From: Adiantum capillus-veneris
Lineage: Eukaryota > Streptophyta > Polypodiopsida > Polypodiales > Pteridaceae
Assembly: GCA_014529385.2 (NCBI GenBank)
Contig: CM043952.1
Span: forward strand, 53,462,119-53,526,118
Direction: 5' to 3'
DNA length: 64,000 nt
The position numbers and the translations under genes were made by a program. Below are positions 43,153 through 54,280 of the stretch, in pieces. Under the pieces are notes generated by a model that made no database searches, was not told the origin of the DNA, and saw nothing but the letters and a program-made list of their open reading frames with translations. The number at the start of each line of letters is the position of its first letter. Positions within the stretch are counted from its first letter, which is position 1.

Positions 43153-45930
43153 TCATACCTTTTGGAATGAGGTCGTCACCTTTTGAAACCAATTGTTCCA
43201 AGTCGTTATGGGTGAAGGTTTTAACCAATAGTTTTTGACCGCCCTATGCGTTTCATCTAGTTGCAAGGGTGGTAAGGTACTCTCCCATGATTTTATTTGC
43301 AACGTTGTTGTAGGTGGTGAACTTACCCCGGGAGGTGCAAACTCTTTCGTGCTTGTATGGATATGTACAGTGGTAGGTGGAGGTTGTGTCGAAGCTTCTA
43401 TTTGCGTATAGGAACTACATGAAGAGCAAGAAGCTTCATTTGATTTCCCTGTTCCTGAGCTAGGTGGAACAAATCGTTCTTTCTTTGGTACCCAAACTAG
43501 CTCTAGATCGGGTGTGTAACATTCCATGATTTTTTCCTTTCCGCGATTTTCAATTTGTTTTGGAGCCACAGGATTGGGTTTACATGGGCCAGGTGACAGG
43601 TAAGAGTACACTTTACGTTTGGGTACCCAGATTTGATCATTTCCTTCATAGTATCCTTGGGCTTCCAATAGTCGTTTAGGAATCCAACGCAACGTTTCTT
43701 TACATTTCTTAGAGTGAGTGGGATGGTTCTTACTAGGTTTCCGTTTTTTTGCATCAACCATGCTCACTACAGAGGCTTTAGGGACCCACTTGTATGTTTT
43801 CTGTGTTATATTAGGATGGTTCTTGTGTGTCTCAAGCTTTCTTTCAACTACATCAGTTGAAGCTCTAGAGAGTTGGGCTATGGAGACGTATGGTTCAACC
43901 TCCTGGACATGCAATGTCTTGGGTTTTATTTCCTTAGGCAATATCTCAGGGACTATGGCTTGAGTGGTAGGGCTAAGAGTTGGTTTTTGCGTTGTAACAC
44001 CCCCAGTCCCCCAATCAATAGTGCATTTGGTGGCTATCATCCACGTGCGGCCTAGGTTTATATTACCCTCCATAGTTCCAGTAGGCATGACCAAAAAGTC
44101 TTGAGCTACAATTCCATTGTCATAACTGACAGAAGTGTGCCAGATTCCAAAAACCGTAGTTTTTTTCTTGTTGACACCCTTGACTTGGATAATACTCTCA
44201 GATAGAGGTGGCTTCCCTAACTGACACCACACCCCATAGGATAGCAGATTATATTTAGCACCCGTGTCCAATAAGGCGTTATATAGCACTTTTCCATAGG
44301 CACTGTTTAACTCAATAGGGTATCGTAGAGGTGTGTCAGAGTCCAACCCCTCCTCTTTGATTTCCACGTGGAATGCATTTGTGACTCCAAGGTTAGCCTC
44401 TCGTTTTTGTCTTATACGTTGTTGTCGCTCCTTAGCCTCAGCTTGAGCTTGTATCTTGTTTAACTCGGTTTGTGCTTTGGCGGCCTTCTTTTGATGAATG
44501 GCCCATAGTTCTTCTTGGCTTAAAGGATCATAATATCTTTTGAATTTACTCCCATTGAGGAATCCAATGGTTTCAACTCCATCAAGAGTTTCCACACGAA
44601 GGGTACCTTGTGGGGTAATTTCACATACTCTATATGGTCCTTTACCAGCATATTTCAACTTTTTCTTCTCTTTACGTACTCCATACATAAGGACTTTATC
44701 ACCAACTTTGATGTCCTTGTCCTTCACATGGCGATCAAACCACTTCTTTCTCCTATCCTTTTCCACAAGAGCATTTTGCACAGCCAACTGTCTCTCTTCG
44801 TCTAGTTTTTCTAAGATATACAAACGCTCGGTTAAGGGGTTACCATTCCATCCTTCTTGCGAAGCTACCCTAAGACTAGGAATGACAAACTCCCAAGGCA
44901 TAACCGCTTCTTGGCCGTATACCATTTTGAATGGCGTACAATTAATAGCCACTTTATAAGCAGTATGATAAGCCCCTAGAGCAGATGTCAACTTCAAATC
45001 CCAATCAGTGCGATTAGCTTCTACCGTCTTGGTTAAAATAGAGATTAGAGTCTTGTTGGTGCTCTCGGCTTGTCCATTAGCTTGCGGGTAATAAGGTGTA
45101 GACTTATGGTGGGATATCATAAAGGTCGTGGTAAGCTCTCTTATTACCTCATTTATAAAATGGGTACCATTATCACTAACAATTTCAAAAGGGCAACCAA
45201 ATCTTGTGATAATGTTCTCAAAAAGAAACTTAGCTGTTGTCCTCGCGTCAGCTTTTTGTGAAGCCTTAGCTTCAGCCCACTTTGTTACATAGTCCGTAGC
45301 AACTAGAATATATCGAGATTGAGTGTTGCGAGCTGCGGGACTAATTGGACCTACAAAGTCTAAGCCCCATTTTTCAAATGGTTGGGTTACTTTAATAGGA
45401 TGTAAGGGCATTCTGTCTTTGCGCTGTGTGGTCTTGTAACGTTGGCACTCATCACACCCTTTTGTAAAAAGTGATGCATCCTTAAATAAAGTTGGCCACC
45501 AATAGCCTGATTGCAGCACCTTTCTAGCAGTCAGGTCTCCTGAAAAATGTCCTCCTGCTATGCCCATATGTGCTTCTTGCAAGATATACAAATATTCATC
45601 CTCGCGGGCACAACGCCTAAGAATATCATCCTTGCCTAATCTATACAGAGTTCCGGCAATCAAACAATAGGGTTCACATTCTTTTACTAGCCTTCGAGCG
45701 ATATCCTTATGAAGTTCCTTGGGTGGAAAACCATTAACTAAAAAGTTAACAATGTTCTCACTCCATTCAGGCATAGTCTCAACTATGAATAGGGAAGTAT
45801 CGGGTAATTCATCATCAACTCCTGTAGGGGCTTCACCATTGGGTATGCGAGACAAATGATCAGCCATGACGTGCCTTTTACCGGGTCTCACTACAATCGT
45901 GAAATCAAACTCCAGAAGAATTAACAACCA
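43153..45930 (-). pseudogene. GyC pol C-terminal part: integrase, second protease-like domain, W-x-P-K motifs
   Basis: Continues the RT/RNase H frame after a TGA at 45931-45933; no ATG is needed. Residues are counted from TTG 45927. RNase H end with ADHLSR (22-27). Integrase zinc site His120, His127, Cys158, Cys161; catalytic Asp190, Asp252 and Glu288 (36 apart, DD35E). The C-terminal region ends near 465, followed by a Lys/Gln/Glu-rich probable coiled coil (470-512). A second retropepsin-like domain spans about 535-645, with LLDTGAKYNLLS (Asp554) and NLGRTW (624-629). Motifs WVPK, WIPK, WVPK and WVPK start at 714, 748, 767 and 812. A Ser/Thr/Pro-rich tail runs to 924. The integrase core looks intact. 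The post-integrase part is not normal for the family. Confidence 0.9.
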
Positions 45931-47817
45931 TCATGTGATTCTTCCTATGGAGCATGGCTTGTTTACCAGATACAACAACGCTTGATGATCCACATAAAAT
46001 ACAAACTTGTTTGCCAGAAGGTAGTAGCGAAATTTCTTTACTGCATAAACCATTGCCAAACCTTCTCGCTCTGTAGTGGTGTAGTTCCTTTCAGCATCGT
46101 TCAATTGACGGCTTGCAAAGCTAACGGGATAGTCTAATTTATGTTCTCCTGGTTGAGTGAGAACACACCCAATAGCAAAGTTTGATGCATCAATATGCAC
46201 ATGGAAAATGACATCCCAGTTAGGTGTCCTTAAAATTGGATCACTTGCTAGTGTTTTCTTCAATTGTTCATAGGCATGGTCACACTCTTCAGTCCATTTA
46301 AATTCAATGAGAAGCTTGTACAAAGGACGTGCTATCTCAGCGAAAAATAAAATAAACCGTCGATAATAACCCACGTGTCCCATGAACCTTTGAACTCCCT
46401 TGTAATTGGTTGGTGGTGGTAACTCTAGAATCACTTTAATTTTGCTCTCATCGGTTGAGATATCATTCTTGGATACTATATGCCCTAAAATAACTCCATG
46501 CTTGACCCAAAATTGGCATTTGAACGGGTTCAATGAGATACGATATAACCTACACTTTTCAAACACCTTCCGCGAACATGATAGATGTTCTTTCCAAGAA
46601 GAGTAAACACAAAGGTCGTCTAAGAAAGCTTCACAAAACTCTCTCAAATATTCTTTAAAAGCAGTGTTTATTAATCGTTGGAATGTAGCAGGGGAATTTG
46701 TTAAGCCAAAAGATATCACACGAAATGCAAACACGCCAAATTCTGTGATGAAGGCAGTTTTAGCTTGGTCCTCTAGCGCTATCGTGATTTGGTTGTAGCC
46801 TGAGTACCCATCTAGAAAGCTATAAGCTTCCTTGCCTGCAACTCTTTCGAGTACATGTTCGGAATATGGTAGGGGGTAATGGTCTCTTCCAGTAGCTGCA
46901 TTAACTTTTTTGAGGTCCACGCACACCCTGAGTTTCCCATTCTTTTTTGGCACGATAACTATTGGAGACACCCATTCAGAGTGTTCAATAGGATATATGA
47001 ACCCACATTTGATAAGCTTTTCTAGTTCTTCTTGAATGATCTTTGCATACTTAGGATTCATCGGGTAGGGTCTTTGTTGTACGGGCTTCGCAGTGCTAAT
47101 CATAGGGATTGTATGTTGGACCACAGAAGGTGGAACACCTTTCATATCATGGTATGTCCAAGCGAATACGTCCTTGAATTCCTTGAGAAGCTCTTTGAGG
47201 ACCGCCTCTTCAACTTCTGTGAGGTCTTGGGCAATAAAAACAGGTTTTGATTCTTCACCGGGGTCAGCTAATTCTATTTCTTTAACTATTTCCGGACCAT
47301 CATAGATTCCATTATTCCCATCGATAGGTATTCTTTGGGCTTTTGTGTACACAACCTTTGCTTCCCCTGTGGTGTAAGATTTGAAATGTTCTGGTGCAGG
47401 ATGCAAGTCTGTGGATTCTGGTTGTGCTTTGGTTTGTGCTTCCATTTCTTCTTTCTTGTGTTGTCGAGCTAACTCTTGGTTTTGACGCCTCCTTGCAGTG
47501 CGGCTCAACTTCGGCTTGTCTATGATCTCTAATTGGGCTATGTCATGGGGTCGTGGTCTACACCACATAACATTTTGGAGATATTCACCCCAATTGTCTA
47601 CCAATTTCCGATGAGCATCACATGCCCCTATATAACTGAGCCATTCTGCTGAGGATCTCTTCTTTTTTATCCTAGCACGTACATTGGCTCGATATCGACG
47701 CCTCTTAAGGTTTTTCTTTTTCTTATTTGAGACCTGCTTTGGATTTGCATTTAGATCTGGCTCACTAAAGGAGTCCTCGTTGGTGTCCTCTTCACTCTCG
47801 AGGGAGCTATCATCGGT
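45931..47817 (-). pseudogene. GyC pol: reverse transcriptase and RNase H
   Basis: Open from after TAA 47818-47820 to TGA 45931-45933, with a lysine/arginine-rich linker first. RT landmarks counted from ATG 47604 are GFIYPIEHSEWVSPIV (201-216), DGYSGYNQI (265-273) and catalytic FLDD (327-330). Ty3-type RNase H keeps HIDAS, TTEREGLA and YVDHQAL. The TGA replaces an Arg codon of the conserved GRI-x-RW region (CGA-to-TGA type). There is no second RNase H between this and integrase, unlike GyA and GyB. Confidence 0.93.
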
Positions 47818-49239
47818 TTATGTGCTCGGTCCTTCCGAATGTTTTGACTCTGAACTTGCTCCACTCTCTAATTCAGGAGATTCAGAATCCGTTTCACTCT
47901 GGGAGTCAGTGTCCAAGTCGTGTTGGTCAAAGTCTTCTATTGAGCTATCGGTGTCACTGTCAGATTGGTCCACAATTGCCTTGCCCTTAGAAGATGCATG
48001 TATGGCACTTATCATGTTCAGAGGTGCAATTTGTGGTACCTCTTCCCCCTCTGGTGTGACCCAAGTGGTTCCTCTATTTCCCCAGGTATCTATGGTTGCA
48101 GCTAGGTGTACCCAGTCTACGTTGTCTGATTCCGTCATACCCGGTAACCCATCCATGTAAGGAGAATCTTGGCCAATGTCTGTATCCTTCTTACAAGTGT
48201 AACAATATTGTAGTGGGGCCGAGTGAACTGTGGTGTCAGAGCGATGATCAATAATGGTTTTACTCCCTAAGGGGTGTACCTTACCAGTCACCAAATCCAC
48301 TCTAAGGACAGAGTCTTGGAATTGCAAATAGACATGATTTTTAGACCAATCGTGAACCATTTGTGCTTCCCTCATGAATGGTCGTCCTAAAATCATTTCA
48401 TATGACATAAGGTGTTTAGAGAAATCCATTACAATGAACGTATGTCGTACCTTGTGTCCTAGAACTTTGTTCTTAAGATCCTTGAGCATCCCCATAGGTT
48501 TGGCTATGGTACCATTTGCCATCTTTACCACAATGTTAGTAACACTGAGGCGGGGTTTTCCCATGGATTCCCAACAATCTTTTGTAACGATGCTAACTCC
48601 CGCACCACCATCAAGAATTCCCTTTATAGTTAATCCCTTGGTAGTGATGGGTAGGGTCGCATTAGACTCGTCGCCTTCAAAATACTGCCCTAATTCGTTA
48701 ATGGGTACCTCGATCACAGACTCGTGTCCATCTAAGTCAAGTGATTGCACATGATTTTCCTCATCAATCATAATCGAGTCAGGCCTATTTGGTTGCGCAA
48801 ACTGCGGTAATCCCGTTCGTAGCTCTCCGTTAAGGAATGCTCGAAGTGCAAGGAATAACTCAGGATCTCCATACAGCTTTGCTATGATCGTGGTTCGGAC
48901 CTCAGAAGACATGAAGTCCACTAGTTTGGCAACATTCATTGGCATTTTGCAGGGTGTAGGTCCTTGACTAGGAACTGGTGAGGATGGAATCTCATATTCC
49001 TCAATGGGATCAGGTATTCCTTCGTTAAACATCCTTTCCAACAAGAAAGGTGTATGCTCACTTTCTGATGTCCCGTCCTCACTCCCTTCTTGGATGATAC
49101 TAGATATGGCTAACGGTCTATGGTTCATGTGGGGTGGATGAACTTGCGTGGGAAACACTGTGTCATGAATTTTGACATGCATGGGTTCTGGTTCTAGTTT
49201 CCTTTGAGTCTCCTCCACTAAACCTCTTAGATGTTTCAC
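47818..49239 (-). pseudogene. GyC protease region (canonical position)
   Basis: In the same frame as gag and RT, between TAG 49309-49311 and TAA 47818-47820. A protease-like domain has GILDGGAGVSIVT (Asp at about 48612) and MILGRPFMREA (about 48390), 75 residues apart, as expected for retropepsins. The catalytic box is DGGA rather than DTGA or DSGA, as in GyA and GyB. An acidic Asp/Ser/Glu-rich tail follows (47818-47990). Confidence 0.85.
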
Positions 49240-52200
49240 CTGCTCAATCTCGTCTACTGGGTTTGGGTACGTCCCAATCTTCTTTTTACGATTCTTCCCT
49301 TTTTGCCCCTACGGTTTATCTTGGGGGTCTTGGATTGGATTTGGAAACACTTGTGGTGTTTTCAGAGGCTCTTTATGGTTTTCTCTTATTCGGTTTTCAT
49401 TTGGTTCCATGTTACGGTTTTCTTTGTCGGTCTTTCCCTTTGTGGTATTGGTTCTAGTCTCCATTGTCTCGATTGAATCTGAATCATCCTCGAGGTCATT
49501 CATATACACGGGGTCATCTCCTGTTCCTATGTTTGTTTTGGAACTTGGCTTTGAATTTCCCGTATTCTGCGACCTCTTCCTTCGTGTCTTCTTTTTCTTT
49601 GCTTGGATAACTGATGCGGTATCTCTCTCTTCGAGGATATGGCCTGGCCCTTGAAGCATGGACCGTGTAATCGCATAAGCGGGTGCGACGAGTGGTATTG
49701 GCGATGTCACACTAGCAATTTTGACCAAATTTAGGGGTGTGATTTTAGGCGCATTTGGGTTATAGGGGCATTGGGAAATCAAGTGATCTATGCCACAACG
49801 ATTACATGTGAGTATTGGCATTGCAGACGTGCTCCCTTGATTCATTTGCATCTACGCAGTATTCTTTTGCAGCCTAATAGGACACTCCGCTGCCCGATGT
49901 GGTCCACCACACTCGTAGCATTGAAGAGGTGGCCTCCTAGCCTGGGTGTTGATATTTTGACCTCTGGATGCGAGAGCAGCAGCTTGATAAACCAGCTTGA
50001 CTTGCCCCCAACAATCGTCCATGTAGTATATAGGACACTCTTCCAATGTATCAAGTCCGTAGGCAATACTAGTGTCTATTTCCTCCTCACAGCCATCTGC
50101 ATAAGCATTAGATGGCTCGCAACCCACTTGGTTCATAGGGGAGACCCTTGGATGCGAGGGCTGCGGTCCTAGCACAAGAGGTGGTAGCGGTGTAGCTTGT
50201 ACAACATTTTGAGGTCTAGGGACCATGTGTTGCGGTAGTTGCTCAACAGGTGGAGCAGGCATCAATACAGGAGCTCGAGGTGCATCCGTCCAGGCTACAG
50301 GTGGTCTATTTGCCATAATGCGTTTGATCATTAAACAATCCTTAGCTTGGTGACCATACCTACCACATGCGTTGCAAGTTCCATTAAATTTTACTCTAAA
50401 TGTAGGGCACTCACTAGTGCTATGTGGACCTAAGCAAATGGAACACCATTGTTGCTCCCTTCTTGGATACATGTGACTATTTTGAGGGGGTCGATTATCC
50501 TTAAGAGACTCTTGGATTGCCTTGGTGAGGTTTGTCAAGAATGTCTCAAATACCTTTGGCTCATTGGCAATGGGCTTTGCAGTCATGGGTTCATACTCAA
50601 TGGCTTGTGAGCTAGTGGATCTCGTGTCAGTAGACACCCTCATGCCTGCTATCATCAAGTTGTCCTCTAGTTGGATTGCATTGGCAGTGACATCTTCCCA
50701 GGTTGTGATACCTCTAATCACTAGTCCATTATAAATTCCTTCATTCCTCAACCCTTGAATGAATCGATCAAGCAGTTGGTTATTGTTGAAGCGCTCATTT
50801 ACAGGGCAGCGAGAGTTTAAGTGCTTTAGACGACTAATGAAGTCCCTTACTGACTCTCCGTCCTTACGTTCGGCCTTCTGTAGCTGAGATGCTACACCCC
50901 AAAGCACACCTTCTCGTATGTACTCCTTTAGAAACAACCTTCGAAGGGTAGGGTAGATTGTTTTCTCGTCCACCCTTAGGGTCCTATACCAATCTCCAGC
51001 CTTCCCACTTAATGTCAAGCTTAAGGCATTGCACTTATGTAGTTCGTTGCGTTCCCCTAAGGAATCACATACTTGTTCAAACACTTCAATGTGTTTCCTA
51101 GCATCTTCGTCCCCATTGAATTTTTGCGTGAGTTTGGCAATTTGTACTGCCTTACTTCTAGGCTCTCTATCAGATGCATGACGCATATTTTCCGCGATAG
51201 ATCGACCTATGGTTTGAGCAAACGCTGCCAAGTCACCTATGTGAGGAGGCAGGGCCGGTGGAGGTACTCTTGGAATCATATGTGGGAGAGGGATGGGTAC
51301 CGGTCTTGGCATATGTGTGGATGATGCAGGATATGGAACATAACCGGGCATAGGTCCACTCGGATAAGGGCTAGGGAGCGGCACTCGAGGAGCATAAACA
51401 AGTGGTACAATTGGAGGTGTGGGGGCCATGTGTGCATAAGGGGCTAGAGGCACATACGGTCGAGGCCCCATATTAGGTACAACGACACTAGGTAGTGGCA
51501 CTGCGCTAACCGTAGATGTCATCGGTACATTCTCTGTCAGGCTTATCCCTGGAGTGAGCACTGTGTTTTCCTTAATAGAGGGTTGAGCCAAGTTAGGGAA
51601 GCTAAAGTTGTCGCTCGGAGGCTCAGATTGCATAGAGACCCCAGGTGAAATGACGTAAGATGGGTCCATGGGGCTCATTAGAGGAGTCTCCATTTGTGAT
51701 AGAGTAGGCTGTTGAGCCTTGCTCGTATCCAGAAATCTCATGGGTCCAGTTGAGAGTATATTTACCCCTCGGTTTTGCCTTTCTGATTGAATAATGCCAT
51801 GGATAACATTACAGATCATTTTTTGTTGATCTTCGATGCTCGTGGCACTAGAGGTGGATTGTACAATCTCTATCCATCCTATATGGTAGGCGTGGCCATA
51901 GTGTAGATCCGTCAACACCTCAGTGTGGAGGTCGTATGTCCAATGATCATTAATGAACAATCCTTCTAGAGTCGACGTGTTAACGGTTTCTTGTGAGGTA
52001 GAAGCAATGTTGCTCCCCGTGGTTTTACTTGTCACCAACGGTACTCTAGAGGGAACTTCTGAAGGAGGCAGCTCAACAGGGCCTTCTTGGTAAGAAGTTG
52101 GCAAGATATCCACATGGACACTCTTTGGGGGTGTGGGGTCCACGTGCGATGTGAAAGGAGAGTCCACTTTCCCACCCCCTTCGTGTGCTTCATTTGCATC

Positions 52201-52500
52201 AGGTTCCGAGCGAGTAGCTCTACCTAATGTTTCCATGAAACGGCTAAACATACTAGTACTAGGCTGTGGAGCTTCGGGAGGTGCATGGCCTTCTCTCTCA
52301 GTGTTTTGGGTAGGGTATGCTTCCATGATTTCTGAGTCAGAGGAGGAATCACTAGCGGCTATTTTAGGGTCTTGGGTGGTGCTACCTTGTGTCCCCGCTG
52401 AGGGTCTAGATCCTATCGTGGATGGGTAATGGGTGTCCGTATGAACAGAGGCACCCTCAATATGCTCGTGTTCTAGCACCCGCCCAGAGCATAAGTGCAT
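49240..52500 (-). pseudogene. GyC gag with extended N-terminus and four zinc-knuckle-like motifs
   Basis: ATG at 52500; TAG at 49852-49854 and 49309-49311 interrupt a single frame. Residues 1-440 are an extended, Pro/Ser/Thr-rich region (especially 330-425) not typical of Ty3 gag. The retrotransposon gag core is about 452-615 (KFNGDEDARKHIEVFEQVCD, LSGKAGDWYRTL, DFISRLKHLNSRC). Zinc-knuckle-like motifs lie at 686-698 (CX2CX3HX4C), 709-722 (canonical CX2CX4HX4C) and 861-873 (CX2CX3HX4C), with a fourth just after the first stop (CNRCGIDHLISQC). The first stop thus falls between knuckles three and four. Gag would form particles and package RNA. Confidence 0.88.
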
Positions 52501-53645
52501 GTGCTTTTGATACCCTAAGGTGTCAAAAAGCTGCTCTAGGAGGCCTTGTGACTAGTTTTTAGCGCATTTTTTGTTTGTTTTTTTGCTAGATTTTTTAGAG
52601 CGTGTCGTGGAATGGGCCGTGTGATAGCTCGAAACGAGCGTATCGGTCAGAGAGTCGTGCCGTGCTTTACAGCCCTCCATTTGGTCACTCTATGCCCTCA
52701 GAATCCCTAAAACTGTCAATTTTCAGTAGGGAACTAGGCCCAAACTAGAAAGTCTAAGGGTGCAAGTGGGAAGAGAAGGGAGGAGAGTGGAGGACTTGTC
52801 CCACATGCTCTCATTCTCTCTTGAGGGAGTAGGGTATATATATAAGAGTGAGTCTAGTATATATCATAAGACTAAGGACTGAGGCCTGGGCTTGGGCTTG
52901 GGCTTGGGCTTGGGGAAATGATCCCGATCTATCTTTTATACAGACCAACCCGTGCGTTTTTATAACTCACGTTTTTTATTTTTGAAAATTTAACCTCCCA
53001 CTCACTCGCGTTTTTATTTTTCGGATTTTTTTTTTTTAACAATTTTTTTTTGTTTTTTGTTTTTTTTGAGATATTATTTGGAAATGATCCTGATCCCGAT
53101 CTATCTTTTATACAGACCAACCCGTGCGTTTTTATAACTCACGTTTTTTATTTTCGAAAATTTAACCTCCCACTCACTCGCGTTTTTATTTTTCGGAATT
53201 TTTTTTTTCACAATTTTTTTTTATATTTTTTTTGAGATATTATTTGGTACGCGTTTTTGTGCGCGTTGACCTCACCTACCTATTTACTGTCCCACCTACC
53301 TACTGACCTGCTAATCAGTGGTTCACCTAATTACTAACCTACTTAATTAACTAACTGTGCGCCTAACTGTGCACGAACCAGAAAACACAGAAAACACAGA
53401 AAATGCAGAAATTGAAACTTGACAGAACTGTGCAGTGAAAACACAGAAAACGCAAGAAATGCTAACTGTGTGACTAATGCTAACTGTGTGCAAACAGAAA
53501 AACAAAATTTTGCTAACTGTCTAACTACTACTAAATGTACGCAGCAGAAAAATAGAAAATGCTACCTTCCTCTCCCTCTTCTTTCCTACTGCAAACCACT
53601 CATACAAGAAGCACAAAGTGCCTCTTGGGATTAGTGCAGGGCTAT
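52501..53645 (-). other. GyC leader between primer site and gag
   Basis: About 1.1 kb, no supportable ORF. It contains a (GGCTTG)n stretch at about 52885-52912, a 172-bp tandem duplication (52916-53247) and repeats of GAAAACACAGAAAAC at 53380-53455. Confidence 0.75.
52916..53247. repeat. 172-bp tandem duplication in the GyC leader
   Basis: Two copies of about 165-172 bp, both containing GATCCCGATCTATCTTTTA, CACTCACTCGCGTTTTTA, long T runs and TTTGAGATATTATTTGG. Nearly identical apart from T-run lengths. Confidence 0.9.
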
Positions 53646-53663
53646 TCCCCGGCAGCGGCGCCA
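53646..53663 (-). other. GyC primer-binding site, tRNA-Asp type
   Basis: The minus strand reads TGGCGCCGCTGCCGGGGA, four bases after the 5' LTR. It matches the complement of the plant tRNA-Asp 3' end, recalled from memory, with one difference (CGC for CGT). Confidence 0.88.
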
Positions 53664-53667
53664 AAAA

Positions 53668-53918
53668 TGTGCGCTCCTTGCCGCACTGTCGAAGCAAGGG
53701 ACTTGCCGATACACCGTGTACGAGCCGCAGACGGCTCCAAGCACACAACTAGTTTAACTAGTAAGCTCAAAGAGGGCAATGGTGTGTCACTCACCACCTT
53801 ATGCTCCTGCCGTAGAGGATTCCTCGCCGCGAAGAAGAGGGAGACGCCGCTACGCTGCGCTCAACCGCCTCGCCGCCGTCGTGCCGCCGCAACGCTCGAT
53901 CGCACACACACTCTCACA

Positions 53919-53972
<54 letters not shown>

Positions 53973-54275
53973 CACAAGGAGATGGTGAAGGAGAAGGTGG
54001 AGATGGAGCAAGAGCAGTTTCTATTGCACAATGAGAGAATGAGTAAAAATTAGGTTTAGTTGGCTTTTATATGAGCTCACCCCATTCACACTTGGGCGCC
54101 CATGCTTAGCCAACTAACCCTAGCATGTTCGTGTTAGAGTGCGCCTCTCATCGGCGATCACTCTACCTTTCCCTATTGGACCGACAAGCCCGGTGCCTGA
54201 CTCTACTTAAATAAATAATACGGTTACAGTGTCCGTCCTAGGCGATAGGGTGTCCGTGAGCCACGAAGGGTAACA
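53668..54275 (-). repeat. GyC 5' LTR
   Basis: 608 bp, direct repeat of 40636-41223. A longer (CA)n tract at 53938-53976 explains the length difference. Minus-strand ATATAAAA at 54065-54072. Confidence 0.97.
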
Positions 54276-54280
54276 TGCAG

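Larger units (their letters stand above)
40636..54275 (-). mobile_element. GyC: Ty3/gypsy LTR retrotransposon, 13.6 kb, TGCAG target duplication
   Basis: LTRs at 40636-41223 and 53668-54275 (TGTGC...TAACA), with TGCAG at 40631-40635 and 54276-54280. The minus-strand order is 5' LTR, tRNA-Asp primer site, long leader, gag, protease, RT, RNase H, integrase, a second protease-like domain, W-x-P-K motifs, a separate acidic ORF, polypurine tract and 3' LTR. No second RNase H is present. The tRNA-Asp primer suggests relation to Athila or another non-chromoviral plant lineage. The LTRs differ at about 14 sites in 588 (about 2.4%), plus microsatellite length. Confidence 0.97.

Noticed and set aside
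43718..44055. Plus-strand ORFs opposite the unusual GyC pol C-terminus
   Set aside because: Shadows of the minus-strand frame that carries the protease-like and W-x-P-K features.
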